64,000 nt of DNA from Deinococcus taeanensis (GCF_020229735.1 NZ_CP083455.1:2445001-2509000), one strand, 5' to 3'. Numbered from the stretch's first letter, positions 9,664 to 18,664 are shown. A program made the numbers and translations. Notes: a model not told the origin generated them from the letters alone.

Positions 9664-10416
9664 GTGAACCAGGCGTTCGTGGATGCCAGCTGGCACGAGG
9701 AGACGGACCTGAACGGAGACCTGCGTGGCCTGGGCGGCTGGGGGCTGGTGCTGCTGCGTCCCGGGCTGCTGCCCACGCGGTTTCAGGGGCAGCTGAACTC
9801 AGCAGACAACAACGCCGCCGAGGTGCGTGCCGTGCTTGAAGCCGTGCGGGCCGCGCCGGAGGGCGCGCCCCTGACCGTTCATACCGACAACGAGGCGGTG
9901 ATTGCGGCGGTGGGCCGCGGGCGCGGCCCGGCCTTCCTGGCCGACGACGCGCGGGAAGTGCTGGGCGAGGCGGCCGCGCGCGGCATTGACCTGCGGGTCC
10001 GGTACGCGCCGCGCACGCGCCGGCACATGCTCAGCGCGCACATGCTCGCCAACGACGCCCGGCGCGGCCTGGGCACGCCGGGCCTGACAGACACCCGTTC
10101 GGACGTCCTGATCGAGCAGCGCAGCAGCGCTGAGGAAGCCCGCGTGAGCCTGCGCCGGCCCGGGGAGCGCGTCACCGCTCACGTGCCGCTGGACTTCGGC
10201 TCGGAGGTGCCGCCCAGCGCGCAGGCGCTGCTCGCCGCGGTGGGGCTCGCCCTGCCGGGCGAGGTGCTCGTCGTGCGGCGCGCCAGCAAGGTCGCGCAGG
10301 CGCTGTGGCAGCGGCCCGAGCGGGCGCTGCGGCCCGGCGCGCAGGCCCTGCTGCGGGGCGCGCGGCGCAGCGCGGACGAGAACGGCGTGCAGGTGGAATT
10401 CCTGGGGGTCGGGTAG
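9664..10416 (+). CDS. RNase H-like nuclease domain protein
   Basis: The 250-residue product begins with an RNase H fold: FVDASW (first acidic residue Asp7), NNAAEVRAVLEAV (Glu), VHTDNEAVIAAV (Asp), and HMLSAHMLANDARR near residue 130 (final His/Asp region). It would cut the RNA strand of RNA-DNA hybrids. The last ~110 residues form an extra C-terminal region I do not recognise. The GTG start follows GAAGGAG by 11 bases. The preceding 180 bases contain GC-rich inverted repeats. Confidence 0.75.
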   Translation: MNQAFVDASWHEETDLNGDLRGLGGWGLVLLRPGLLPTRFQGQLNSADNNAAEVRAVLEAVRAAPEGAPLTVHTDNEAVIAAVGRGRGPAFLADDAREVLGEAAARGIDLRVRYAPRTRRHMLSAHMLANDARRGLGTPGLTDTRSDVLIEQRSSAEEARVSLRRPGERVTAHVPLDFGSEVPPSAQALLAAVGLALPGEVLVVRRASKVAQALWQRPERALRPGAQALLRGARRSADENGVQVEFLGVG

Positions 10417-10518
10417 GGCCGCGGCCCGGGGGCCACGCCGCAGGCGCCTGCCCGGGTTCACTCGACCTGAGCGGGGAGGAAAGCCGGGTGCGCCTGGGGA
10501 AGCGTTCCGCTGGGCGGA

Positions 10519-11815
10519 TCATGAGGTGCCCTTCGTTCGCAGTGGAACACGGCCGGGTGCCGGCACCCCGGGCGCCGAGGTGCGGGTGTGGGGGCGACGG
10601 ACGTCCTGCCGGTCTGCGCGCCGCTGCCCGGGGTGCTGCGCGTGCACCTGATGCCAGAAGCGCGGGCCAGCGCCCTGGGCTTCCCGCGCGCGAAAAGCGG
10701 GTTCGCGGTGCGGCCCGACCTGCCTGGCGGCCCTCTGCTGAACGTCTCGGAGTCGGCGGTGAACCTGCTGGTGGTGGGCGGCGGGCTGTCCCTTTCAGCT
10801 GAGCCGCGTCACGGGCGCGTGGCAGGTCCTGACCGGCCGCGGGTCAAGCGCGCGGGTGCTCGTCTCAGCGCTCGCCTGGAGCGGAGCGGTTCAATCTGCG
10901 CCGCACGCCGCTGCACCTGGACGCGCCGGACCGCGCGGCGTACCTGGGCTTCGGGAGCGCGCCGGACCGCTCGACAAGCGCGGCCTGCACCTGACGTTCT
11001 GGAACACCGACTGTTTCCCGCACCACACCGACACGGACCCGCTGTACGTGTCGGTGCCGTTTACACGATGATGCAGGGCGGCCGGGCGCACGGCGTGTTC
11101 GTGGATGAACCGTGGCGCATGGAGGCGGACGTGACGCGCACGCACCCGCACGAGGTGCGTTCTGCCTCGGCGGGCCCGGAACTGGACGTGCACGTGGACA
11201 TTGATTCCATGGACGCCTACAAGGTCTGGACCGTGAACCGCGCGAACCTCCCGGACCTCCGGGCGTTCGTGCGGGAAGCCGCGGCGCACGGCGTGAAGCT
11301 CGTGCCGATCATTGATCCGGGCGTGAAGGCCGAGCCCGGGTACGACGTGTACGAGGAGGGCCTGAGGAGCGATCACCTGGTGCGCACCGTGCGCGGCGAC
11401 GTGCTGGTCGGGGAGGTCTGGCCGGACCCGGCGGTGTTCCCGGACTTCACGCGGCCGGAGGTGGTGGCGTGCTGGGCCGGACGGCACCGGCTCTTTACGG
11501 ACCTGGGCATTCAGGGCCAGTGGAACGACATGAACGAACCGGCGTGCCTCAGTCTGCGGGAACCGCGCGACACGGAAGACAAGACCCTGCCGTACGACGC
11601 GTGGCACGGCACGCACCCGGAGGGGCACAACGCCTACGCGAACGGCATGAGTGAGACCAGTCGCGCCGGGGACGCGAAGTTCAGTCCGCAGGTCCGGCCG
11701 TGGATTCCCACGCGCGCCGGGTACGCCGGCATTCAGCGGCACGCGGCGGTCTGGACGGGCGACAACGCGGCCACGTGGTCGCACCTGGCGCTGAGCCTCC
11801 CCATGATTCGCGGGC
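10519..11815 (+). pseudogene. Decayed GH31 alpha-glucosidase
   Basis: Fragments of a glycoside hydrolase family 31 enzyme lie in order but in different frames: EHGRVPAP and TDVLPVCAPLPGVLRVHL (N-terminal domain), ERAGPLDKRGLHLTFWNTD, GVFVDEPWR, then VHVDIDSMDAYKVWT, VPIIDPGVKAEPGYDVYEEG, GQWNDMNEPA (nucleophile Asp) and AGYAGIQRHAAVWTGDN. There are several frameshifts before 11080, an internal deletion near 11195 joining the N-terminal domain to the barrel core, and truncation after LSLPMIRG. The general acid Asp and the whole C-terminal region are missing. This is true gene decay rather than a single sequencing error. Confidence 0.88.
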
Positions 11816-11854
11816 GGGTGTGTGAGGCATGGCCCTCTCCGGCGCGGCGGAAGG

Positions 11855-11884
11855 GCAGCCCCGCAGAGCTTTTTGCGGGGCTGC
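11855..11884. terminator. Bidirectional terminator-like hairpin
   Basis: A perfect 10-bp stem, GCAGCCCCGC with GCGGGGCTGC, encloses a 10-base loop with five T. No clear T tract follows on either strand, so termination strength is uncertain. It sits 15 bases after the stop of the minus-strand Nudix-like gene. Confidence 0.45.
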
Positions 11885-11899
11885 GCCGGGCGCGGCAGG

Positions 11900-12409
11900 T
11901 CAGCGGCGGCGCATGAAGCCCAGGCGGCCGCGCGGGGCAGGAGCGTCCGGTTCGGCCATTTCTTTCAGAACCTCCGCTTCGCGGATGGCGCCCTGCAGCC
12001 ATTCGGGCGCGGCGCCAGGACCCAGAAGTTCCGCGCGGGGGATCCATTCCGCCGCGGTCACCTGGGCGCTGTCGGGTTCGAGGATGCCGGCGCTGTAGTC
12101 CGTGCCGAAAATCAGGTGCAGCCGCGCGTCGCCGCGGCCGCTGTGGGTGCCGCGCGCCGCGTGGGACGCCACGAGTTTCAGGTCACTGACCACGAGTTTC
12201 AGCTGGTCGCGGATCACGCGCCGCAGGTTCAGTTCCACGGGGTTGGTGCCGCTCGCTCCGTGCAGCACCAGTCCGGGCAGGCCGTGCGCGCCGGGCAGCA
12301 GCGGTTCCCGGGGGCGGGTGATCAGGTAGGTGTCCTGGTGGTGGATCAGCGCGAAGACGCCCACCTGGTAGGTGGTCTGCTGGGTGGGTTCATCGTGCGT
12401 CATGGTCAC
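11900..12409 (-). CDS. Nudix-fold protein with degenerate Nudix box
   Basis: A 169-residue protein with the start and end of a Nudix fold (YQVGVFALIHHQDTYLITRPREPLLPGAHGLPG; later AEWIPRAELLG). The box GX5EX7REUXEEXGU is not preserved: the REUXEEXGU part reads RRVIRDQLKLV, so the metal-binding Glu residues are missing. It may have lost hydrolase activity and act in binding or regulation (inference). Start codons GTG (12409) and ATG (12403) both follow an AGAGGAG site, and TAGAAT about 20 bases further upstream is a -10 candidate. Confidence 0.65.
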   Translation of the reverse strand: MTMTHDEPTQQTTYQVGVFALIHHQDTYLITRPREPLLPGAHGLPGLVLHGASGTNPVELNLRRVIRDQLKLVVSDLKLVASHAARGTHSGRGDARLHLIFGTDYSAGILEPDSAQVTAAEWIPRAELLGPGAAPEWLQGAIREAEVLKEMAEPDAPAPRGRLGFMRRR

Positions 12410-12504
12410 GGGCGGTGCTCCTCTGGGATGGTGGTTCTCATTCTAAAGGGGTGTGGGGCGGGTGCGCCGCGCCCCCGATCAGGGGCGCCGGGGGCCGCGT
12501 GCGT

Positions 12505-13188
12505 TCAGGGCGCGGGCCGGCGCAGGGGCGGCACCAGGGCCTGCGCACGCAGCGCGCGGGCCAGGACCTGAAACTCCGCGTCGTGGGCGGGACTGGTCCA
12601 GGCAGGCGACTGCACCAGTAGCACTGAGGTGACGTGCGCCGGGTCGGGCAGTCCGGCGCCGGGCGCCGCCTGCCGGGTCAGGGTGACGCGCGCGAGGGTC
12701 GTGGCGGGCAGCAGCGCGGCCACTTCAGTGTGGGTGCGGGTCAGGTCAAAGCCCTCGGCGACCCGCAGGTGGGCGTGCCAGTCGGGGTACAGGCAGGTGT
12801 ACGAGTGGATCAGGCCTTCCGTGAGGCCGCGTCCAGCCCAGTTGCCGGGCCGGATGCGCTGCGGGTCTCCACTGAGGCTGGCGAGGTCGTGGTGGGAATC
12901 CAGGTTCAGAACGTCCTGCGGGGGGTACTGCTGCAGCCACGTCCAGGCGTCGGCGTGACTGAGGGTCACGAACGCCGGCACGCCCGCGTAGGCGCGCAGC
13001 GCCTCCCACCCGGGATACAGGGGGAAATCGGCCTCCAGGCCACGCCAGCCGGGACCGCTGCGCCGGCGGGCGCGGTCCGTCCAGGCGGTCAGGCGGTCGT
13101 GGTCCCAGTCGCGCGTGCCCCAGATGGGCGCGTCGAACACGAGGTCGCGTGTGCCGGAGAAGGCGTCCCAGTCAATACTCAGCAGCAC
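12505..13188 (-). CDS. Arginase-fold-like (UPF0489-type) protein of unknown function
   Basis: A 227-residue soluble protein. Two acidic clusters stand out: SIDWDAF at residues 4-10 and NLDSHHDL at 95-102. They recall the metal-binding SxDxD and DxHxD motifs of the arginase/deacetylase fold, and more specifically UPF0489 proteins, some of which are peptide arginases. The substrate is unknown and no peptide precursor is seen nearby. The start is GTG, with TAGGCT six bases upstream and no Shine-Dalgarno, indicating a leaderless mRNA. Confidence 0.55.
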   Translation of the reverse strand: MLLSIDWDAFSGTRDLVFDAPIWGTRDWDHDRLTAWTDRARRRSGPGWRGLEADFPLYPGWEALRAYAGVPAFVTLSHADAWTWLQQYPPQDVLNLDSHHDLASLSGDPQRIRPGNWAGRGLTEGLIHSYTCLYPDWHAHLRVAEGFDLTRTHTEVAALLPATTLARVTLTRQAAPGAGLPDPAHVTSVLLVQSPAWTSPAHDAEFQVLARALRAQALVPPLRRPAP

Positions 13189-13238
13189 GCGCCCAGCCTA
13201 GAGCACGGGCGGCCGTTCGGGGCGGGCTGCGCCCCGGT

Positions 13239-14219
13239 TCACGTGAAGCGGACCAGGTGAGACACGCTGGCAGGGTCGCGCACGAAGCCCAGGCGGTCGT
13301 TCACGGCGAGCATGGGGGCGTTGTCGCTGGCGTTGTCGGTGCGGATCAGCGGGGCGCCCAGGGCCTGGCCGGCGCGGGCCGCAGCGACTTTCAGGAGGGT
13401 CGCCACGCCCCGCCCGCGCCAGGGGCGGGTCACGCCGGTCAGGCCGGTCAGCAGGTCCGGGCTGGCCTCGCTGTGGTACAGGGCGGTCTGAGCGATGAAC
13501 GCGCCACCGTGTTCCGCCACGAGGTACGCACCGGGCAGCAGGCCCGGATCGCCAAGCACAGCTTCCTCGAACACCTGCCGGGCGAGGGGCGTGGCGGGTT
13601 CGGCGCGGGGAACGTCCTGCCGGACTTCGCTCATCAGGCCGTGCAGGCGGCCCGTCAGGTCAGGCGTGCCGGCGGCCCGCAGCTCGCTGAGAGAGCGGAC
13701 GTGCACGCCCAGCGCCTTCAGCCGCTGCTCCAGCGCCTCGTACGGGCGCGGGTCGAACGTGTCCAGCCGCAGGGCGGACGTGAAGTACCGCTTGTCCCCG
13801 GTGAAGCCCCGCCGCGCGAGGAAGCCCGGCGCGACCGGATGGTCCTCGCGCGCCAGGATGCGGGCGGACTCGGCATTCAGGGCACGCAGCTGCCCGTCGA
13901 GGGCCTGCCAGAGGGCCGCGCCGGCGCCGTGACCCTGGTGGTCGGGGTGCACGGCGAGTTCCAGCGTGAAGCGCTGCGGGTGGAACGCGCCGGGGTCCTG
14001 GAAGTAACTGGCGCTGCCGATCACCTCGCCGGCCTGCCGGGCGACCAGCACGCCCGCGTGGTGGCCCCAGGCGCGCTGTTCCTCGTTGCGTTTGCGCAGC
14101 TCATCGCCGCTGATGGGGTCGTGGGGCAGCGCGGCGGTGTACGCCTGCGCTGCGGCGTTCCACTCGTGCGGTCCGGTGGGGCCGACCGTGATGGTCCGGG
14201 CAGGGTGCAGGGTGCTCAT
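13239..14219 (-). CDS. Tandem-GNAT N-acetyltransferase (third of three)
   Basis: A 326-residue protein of two GNAT halves. The first carries the acetyl-CoA motif LELAVHPDHQGHGAGAALW (about 87-105). The second has GLTGVTRPWRGRGVATLLK (about 258-276) and ends with LAVNDRLGF. This architecture resembles MshD-like double-GNAT enzymes, but the substrate cannot be read from sequence. Its ATG overlaps the TGA of the preceding paralog by four bases, so it is translated from the same mRNA as the two genes upstream. Confidence 0.82.
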   Translation of the reverse strand: MSTLHPARTITVGPTGPHEWNAAAQAYTAALPHDPISGDELRKRNEEQRAWGHHAGVLVARQAGEVIGSASYFQDPGAFHPQRFTLELAVHPDHQGHGAGAALWQALDGQLRALNAESARILAREDHPVAPGFLARRGFTGDKRYFTSALRLDTFDPRPYEALEQRLKALGVHVRSLSELRAAGTPDLTGRLHGLMSEVRQDVPRAEPATPLARQVFEEAVLGDPGLLPGAYLVAEHGGAFIAQTALYHSEASPDLLTGLTGVTRPWRGRGVATLLKVAAARAGQALGAPLIRTDNASDNAPMLAVNDRLGFVRDPASVSHLVRFT

Positions 14220-15238
14220 TCATGCTCTCCAGAGAGTGCGCCCGGCACCGCGGTGGCGGACACGTCACCCCATTGCATCTCGATCCACGCGACGCGCGGC
14301 CGGAAGCCCAGGCGTTCGTTGAGGGCCAGCATGGGGCGGTTGGTGGTGGCGTTGCCGGTCCAGACCTCGCTTGCCCCGCGGTCGCGCGCGACCTTCAGCG
14401 CCGCGATTTTCAGCGCCAGCGCCAGGCCCTGACGTCGCCAGGCCCGCCGGGTGCCGGTCAGGCCGGTGTTCAGGCGCTGTGGGTCGTGCAGGTCCAGGTA
14501 CAGCTCGGAGATGGCGGCCACCTCACCGGCAGGCGTGACTGCCAGCATAACGGCTTCAGGCAGGTGCTCGGGTCGGTTCTGGCGGTCCAGGAAGGATTCG
14601 AACGGAACGGCGGTGACGGGGCCGGGGCGGGGCACGTCCTCGCGCGCCTCGGTCCAGCCGGCGTAGTAGGCGCGCAGGGCGGCGGCCTCTCCAAGTTCGG
14701 TTTTCAGCTGCGCGAGGCTCACGGCGCGCAGCCCCGCCGGCAGGGCCGCCTGGATCTGCCACGCGGGCAGGTCGAAGTCACTCATGGTCAGGACGTTGTC
14801 GAAAACGCGCATGACCTCCTGGAAGCCCCGCGCGTGCAGGAACGCCACACCCTCGGGTTCGTCCTCGTACGCGCCGGCCAGCACCTCGCGGGCGCCGCGG
14901 GCGCGCAGGTGGGCGCTGAGCTGTTCAGCCAGGGCGGTGCCCACGCCCCGGCCGCGCTCGGCGGGGTGCACGCCGAGTTCCACGTGGTACCGGTCGGGGT
15001 GGTACATGCCGCCGAACTGCAGCACGGCGGCGGTGCCGAGCAGCTGTCCCGCGTCGTTCTGCGCGACCCACTGCTCCACGTGCAGGCCGAGGGGATCGGC
15101 GCGCAGGGTGCGCAGGTCGTACGCGAGCGTCTCGGCAGTCCAGGGGTGGCGGGGGTTCACGGCGCTGAGCAGCGCCGCCAGGGCGGGCAGGTCGGCGTCG
15201 GTGGCGGCGCGCAGCGTGAAGGGCAGCGTGGCGGTCAC
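14216..15238 (-). CDS. Tandem-GNAT N-acetyltransferase (second of three)
   Basis: A 340-residue double GNAT protein: acetyl-CoA motif VELGVHPAERGRGVGTALAEQL in the first half and LTGTRRAWRRQGLALALK in the second, then LALNERLGFRP. It is clearly paralogous to both flanking genes, sharing the order GNAT-linker-GNAT and the linker motif REDVPRPGP. It overlaps both neighbours by four bases (stop/start overlap). The three probably arose by local duplication followed by divergence. Confidence 0.82.
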   Translation of the reverse strand: MTATLPFTLRAATDADLPALAALLSAVNPRHPWTAETLAYDLRTLRADPLGLHVEQWVAQNDAGQLLGTAAVLQFGGMYHPDRYHVELGVHPAERGRGVGTALAEQLSAHLRARGAREVLAGAYEDEPEGVAFLHARGFQEVMRVFDNVLTMSDFDLPAWQIQAALPAGLRAVSLAQLKTELGEAAALRAYYAGWTEAREDVPRPGPVTAVPFESFLDRQNRPEHLPEAVMLAVTPAGEVAAISELYLDLHDPQRLNTGLTGTRRAWRRQGLALALKIAALKVARDRGASEVWTGNATTNRPMLALNERLGFRPRVAWIEMQWGDVSATAVPGALSGEHE

Positions 15239-16284
15239 GGGGCCATCTCCGTGTGGGCCGTGAGGCTGGCGGCGGGTTCAATGGCGCGGCGCGCACCGGT
15301 CACGGGGTCCAGGTGCAGTTCATAGCGGCTGCGGGTCGGGCCGGGGCGGAACCCCAGGGCGCGGTTCATGCCGAGCATGGCCTTGTTGGGCGGGTCGTTG
15401 AAGGTGCGGATCTCGCCGCCGCCGCGTTCGTGCAGGGCGAGCATGGCGGCGACCTTCAGGGCCTTGGCAACGCCGCGCCCGCGGTCCTCGCGGCGCACGC
15501 CGGTCATGCCGATCACGTGGAAGCCGGCGGGGTTGGACATCAGGGTGCTGTACCCCACGTACGGTCCGGTCAGCGGGTCGTTCACCTCGGGACGCACGGC
15601 CACGAAGGACAGTTCGGCACTGAAGGTGGGATCGTCCAGTTCCTGTTTCACCCACGCCTCGAACGGCCGGCGGGTCAGGGTCTGCCCCATGGGGACATCC
15701 TGGAACAGCAACCAGTCGAGTTCCCACAGGCGCCGGTTCCGCTCGGGGTCCTCGGCCAGGTCCGCGATGGACCGCAGGTGCACGCCGCCGGCCGCCACGG
15801 CCGTCATCAGGTCGCCAAAGGCGCCGAGGTTCAGGTCACCGGTGTGAATGCGGGACTCGAAACGGTCCCAGGTGCGGGTAAAGCCGCGGGTGGCCAGAAA
15901 GGCGCGGCCCGGCGCGTCGCGCTCCTGGTCACTGAGCATGGTTCGGATGTCCTGCGCGCCGCGTGCCCTCAGCCGGGTCATCAGGGCGTCGTACAGGGCC
16001 GTGCCGACGCCCTGCCCGCGGGCCTCCGGATGCACGATGAGGCGCCCGAAGTAACGCCAGTTCTCGAAAGCGAAATCGTCGTGGCCGACGTGGCCCACCC
16101 CCACAATGCGGCCGCTCTGCTCGGCCACCAGCTCGCAGCGGTGCAGCGCCGGATCGTGCGCCTGGTCCCACACGGCGAGCAGTTCCGGCGTGACCGGCCA
16201 GTCCGGGTCGCTGGTGCTGAGCACGTCGGCCACACCGGGAAAATCATCGGGTTTGTGCAGCTCGCGCAGCGTGAAGGCAGTCAT
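15235..16284 (-). CDS. Tandem-GNAT N-acetyltransferase (first of three)
   Basis: The first gene of the GNAT trio, 349 residues from the ATG giving MTAFTLREL. The frame continues 11 codons further upstream, but homology to the paralogs begins here. First acetyl-CoA motif RLIVHPEARGQGVGTALYD, second MTGVRREDRGRGVAKALK followed by MNRALGFRPG. It heads the three-gene unit; no good promoter was recognised in the 114 bases shared with the divergent PIG-L gene. Confidence 0.82.
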   Translation of the reverse strand: MTAFTLRELHKPDDFPGVADVLSTSDPDWPVTPELLAVWDQAHDPALHRCELVAEQSGRIVGVGHVGHDDFAFENWRYFGRLIVHPEARGQGVGTALYDALMTRLRARGAQDIRTMLSDQERDAPGRAFLATRGFTRTWDRFESRIHTGDLNLGAFGDLMTAVAAGGVHLRSIADLAEDPERNRRLWELDWLLFQDVPMGQTLTRRPFEAWVKQELDDPTFSAELSFVAVRPEVNDPLTGPYVGYSTLMSNPAGFHVIGMTGVRREDRGRGVAKALKVAAMLALHERGGGEIRTFNDPPNKAMLGMNRALGFRPGPTRSRYELHLDPVTGARRAIEPAASLTAHTEMAP

Positions 16285-16398
16285 GGACCCATGATGACCA
16301 GCCCCGGGGAGGGCCACAATCCGCCAGCACGCTTACGGCACCTACGCCGCCGGATGCGCCGCGCGGCTGCCGCCGGGAGCGTGGTCTATGCTGGGCCG

Positions 16399-17076
16399 GT
16401 GAGCAAGGGACTGAAACTGCTGCTGATCGTTCCGCATCCGGACGATGAGGTGTACGGGGCGTCCGGCACGCTAATGGCGCACCTGGAGGCCGGGGAGGCG
16501 TGCGGGCTGGTGACGCTGACGCGCGGCGAGGCGGGGCGCACGCTGGGCCTGTGCGACACGCCGGAGGAACTGGCGCGCATGCGTGACGTGGAACTCGCCG
16601 CGTGCCTGGACGTGATTGGTCTGACCACGCCCGGGGCGCGCGCCGCGGGCAGCGTTTTCGAACATCACCGCTTTCCGGACAAGTACCTGAAAGACCAGCC
16701 GCTGGAGGCGCTGGTGGAGGTGGCGCGGGAGGCGATGGCGCGGCTGCGCCCGGAGACCGTGCTAACCTTCCCGCCGAACGGCAGCAACGGGCACCCGGAT
16801 CATGTGACCACGCACCGGGCCGTCAGGGCCGCGTGGGAGGCGCTGCCGCCCGCGGAGCGGCCCCGGCTGTGGTACTACGCGAGCGACGTGCCGCCCGAGA
16901 ATGAGGCGTTGCGCGCCCAGTGGCTCGCGCCGAACACGCGTCATGACGTGAGCCGCTTCATCGTGCGCAAGCTGCAGGCCATTGCGTGCCACCGCACGCA
17001 GGCGCTGAGCACGGTGGATTTCATCCGCAAGTACCCGGAGCGGGTCACGCAGGAAACCTTCCACGAGGTCCGCTGA
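16399..17076 (+). CDS. PIG-L family N-deacetylase (BshB-like)
   Basis: A 225-residue zinc deacetylase of the LmbE/PIG-L family: PHPDDE at residues 12-17, NGSNGHPDHVTTHRA further on. Members remove the acetyl group from sugar-linked GlcNAc; in Deinococcus a BshB-type member serves bacillithiol synthesis, and the PHPDDE form matches BshB2-like proteins. That assignment is an inference, as no bshA or bshC lies nearby. The start is GTG with TATGCT six bases before it and no ribosome site, i.e. leaderless. Confidence 0.82.
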   Translation: MSKGLKLLLIVPHPDDEVYGASGTLMAHLEAGEACGLVTLTRGEAGRTLGLCDTPEELARMRDVELAACLDVIGLTTPGARAAGSVFEHHRFPDKYLKDQPLEALVEVAREAMARLRPETVLTFPPNGSNGHPDHVTTHRAVRAAWEALPPAERPRLWYYASDVPPENEALRAQWLAPNTRHDVSRFIVRKLQAIACHRTQALSTVDFIRKYPERVTQETFHEVR

Positions 17077-17097
17077 GCGCCCCGCCGGGTCAGCGGG

Positions 17098-17397
17098 TCA
17101 TTCCGTCCAGTCGCTGACGGGGATGAACTCCACGTTCTCCCCGTCTGTGGCGGTCACGGCGTAGCTGCGGTCGAAGCGCACGGTCAGTTCCCCACGGTCG
17201 AAATGCTGCGGGGACACGACCGGTTTGCGGAACAGGTACGTGCCGTCGTCATCCGCGCCGATGTGCGCGCCCTTGGTGAACCGGAACTCGACCACCTCGC
17301 CGTGCGGGCGGGTCCGGACGCGGACCCGGAAGGTCTGCGCGTCGTCCTGCTTCACGTACGGGCTGGCGGGGGGTTTCTTGCGGAACAGGTTGAACAC
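17098..17397 (-). CDS. Small protein of unknown function
   Basis: A 99-residue protein without signal peptide or membrane segment and without a recognised domain. It starts with a basic MFNLFRKKPP and continues with alternating charged and aromatic residues typical of a beta-rich fold (VRVRTRPHGEVVEFRF). The GTG start is supported by GGAGGT nine bases upstream. It converges on the PIG-L gene (21-base gap). Codon use is like its neighbours, so I take it as real. Confidence 0.6.
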   Translation of the reverse strand: MFNLFRKKPPASPYVKQDDAQTFRVRVRTRPHGEVVEFRFTKGAHIGADDDGTYLFRKPVVSPQHFDRGELTVRFDRSYAVTATDGENVEFIPVSDWTE

Positions 17398-17498
17398 GGC
17401 GCGGTGACCTCCAGAGGTGCGCTCAGGATACCGCGCCGCGCGGCCGGCGAAGGCCTGCGGCTGCGCCGGGGCCGCCGCGCCGGCACGCCAGCCCGCGC

Positions 17499-18593
17499 TT
17501 ACACGCGGCCCAGGAGGGCCGTGAGCAGACGGACGTGGTCGGGCCAGCGGTCCAGGCGCACGTGCTCATGCTGGGCGTGCGCGCCGTCCCCCGGCGCGCC
17601 CAGACCGTCCAGGGTGGGGATGATGGGCGCGGTGAAGTTCCCGTCGCTGCCGCCGCCCACCACGGCGTGATCGAGTGCGAATCCGAGTTCCTGCGCGGTG
17701 GCGCGCGCCAGGGCGTACAGGGCCAGGGTGCCCTCGCCCTGCTCGAACGGGGGGCGGTTCAGGCCGCCGGTCACGGCCACCTGCACGCGCGGGTCGCGGG
17801 GAGTCCAGGCGCGCACGGCGGCGTCTATGCGCTCCGCTTCAGCCAGGGTGCTCACGCGCAGGTCCACGTCCAGGCTGCAGTGGGCGGGAATCACGTTCAC
17901 GGCGCTGCCGCCCTGCATCAGGCCAACGCTGACCGTGGTGCCCGTTCCGGGGCGGGCGAGGCCCTGCAGGTCCAGCACGGCCTGCGCGGCGGCGGTGATG
18001 GCGCTGGCCCCCTCCTCCGGTTTGTTCCCGGCGTGGCTGGCGACCCCCGTGAAGGTCAGGGTGTAGGTGCCGGTGCCTTTGCGCCCTGTTTTCAGGGCGT
18101 GCGTGTCGGCCACGGGCGGCTCCACGACCAGCGCCACGCGCGCCTGGTGGGCGGCGGCCTCGATGTGCGCGCGGCTGCTGGGGCTGCCGATTTCCTCATC
18201 CGGGGAGAGCAGCACGGTCACGCCGCCCCGCGGCCACTGGCCGTACAGGGCGCGCAGCGCGTGGAACAGGCCCACGATGCCGGCTTTCATGTCGTACGTG
18301 CCGGGGCCGTACAGGCGCTCACCGTCGATGCGCCAGGGCATCCGCTCCAGCGTGCCGTGCGGCCAGACGGTGTCGGCGTGCGTGAGGACCAGCACCGGTT
18401 TGTCCGGGCCGCCCACCCCGAAATGAAAGACGCGGGTGCCGCCGCCCAGGGCGTGGGTCTGGGCGCCCAGGTCCCGCGCCCAGCGTTCGACGACGTCCAT
18501 GACGTGCTGAATTCCGACCGGGTCGGTGGAGGGCGATTCGAGATCCACGAGGGTGCGCAGGTCGGCCTGCATGGCCTTCAGGTCGGGAGTCAT
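17499..18593 (-). CDS. M20 family metallopeptidase (carboxypeptidase G2-like)
   Basis: A 364-residue zinc peptidase/deacylase of family M20. Metal-site motifs appear in order: VLTHADTVWP, GTYDMKAG (bridging Asp), SPDEEIGS (catalytic and metal Glu), VVEPP and the final His in HAQHEHVRL. The dimerisation domain lies between about 175 and 285 (SHAGNKPEEGASAI). It most resembles glutamate carboxypeptidase-type members, but the substrate is open. TAGCAT six bases before the ATG suggests a leaderless mRNA. Confidence 0.88.
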   Translation of the reverse strand: MTPDLKAMQADLRTLVDLESPSTDPVGIQHVMDVVERWARDLGAQTHALGGGTRVFHFGVGGPDKPVLVLTHADTVWPHGTLERMPWRIDGERLYGPGTYDMKAGIVGLFHALRALYGQWPRGGVTVLLSPDEEIGSPSSRAHIEAAAHQARVALVVEPPVADTHALKTGRKGTGTYTLTFTGVASHAGNKPEEGASAITAAAQAVLDLQGLARPGTGTTVSVGLMQGGSAVNVIPAHCSLDVDLRVSTLAEAERIDAAVRAWTPRDPRVQVAVTGGLNRPPFEQGEGTLALYALARATAQELGFALDHAVVGGGSDGNFTAPIIPTLDGLGAPGDGAHAQHEHVRLDRWPDHVRLLTALLGRV

Positions 18594-18610
18594 GCGGGCA
18601 TGCTACTGCG

Positions 18611-18642
18611 GGCAACGAAACGGGCACCCCCGAGGGGTACCC
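18611..18642 (-). terminator. Intrinsic terminator of the 63-residue ORF
   Basis: CGGGTACCCC and GGGGGTGCCCG arms (one mismatch) followed on the minus strand by TTTCGTT, downstream of the small minus-strand gene. Confidence 0.6.
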
Positions 18643-18664
18643 GTTGTCGTGGGGGCGCCCGCGC

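Noticed and set aside
15253..17076. A 607-codon plus-strand open frame ending in the PIG-L deacetylase
   Set aside because: Its first 380 codons are antisense to a GNAT gene; the deacetylase starts at GTG 16399 behind a -10 box.
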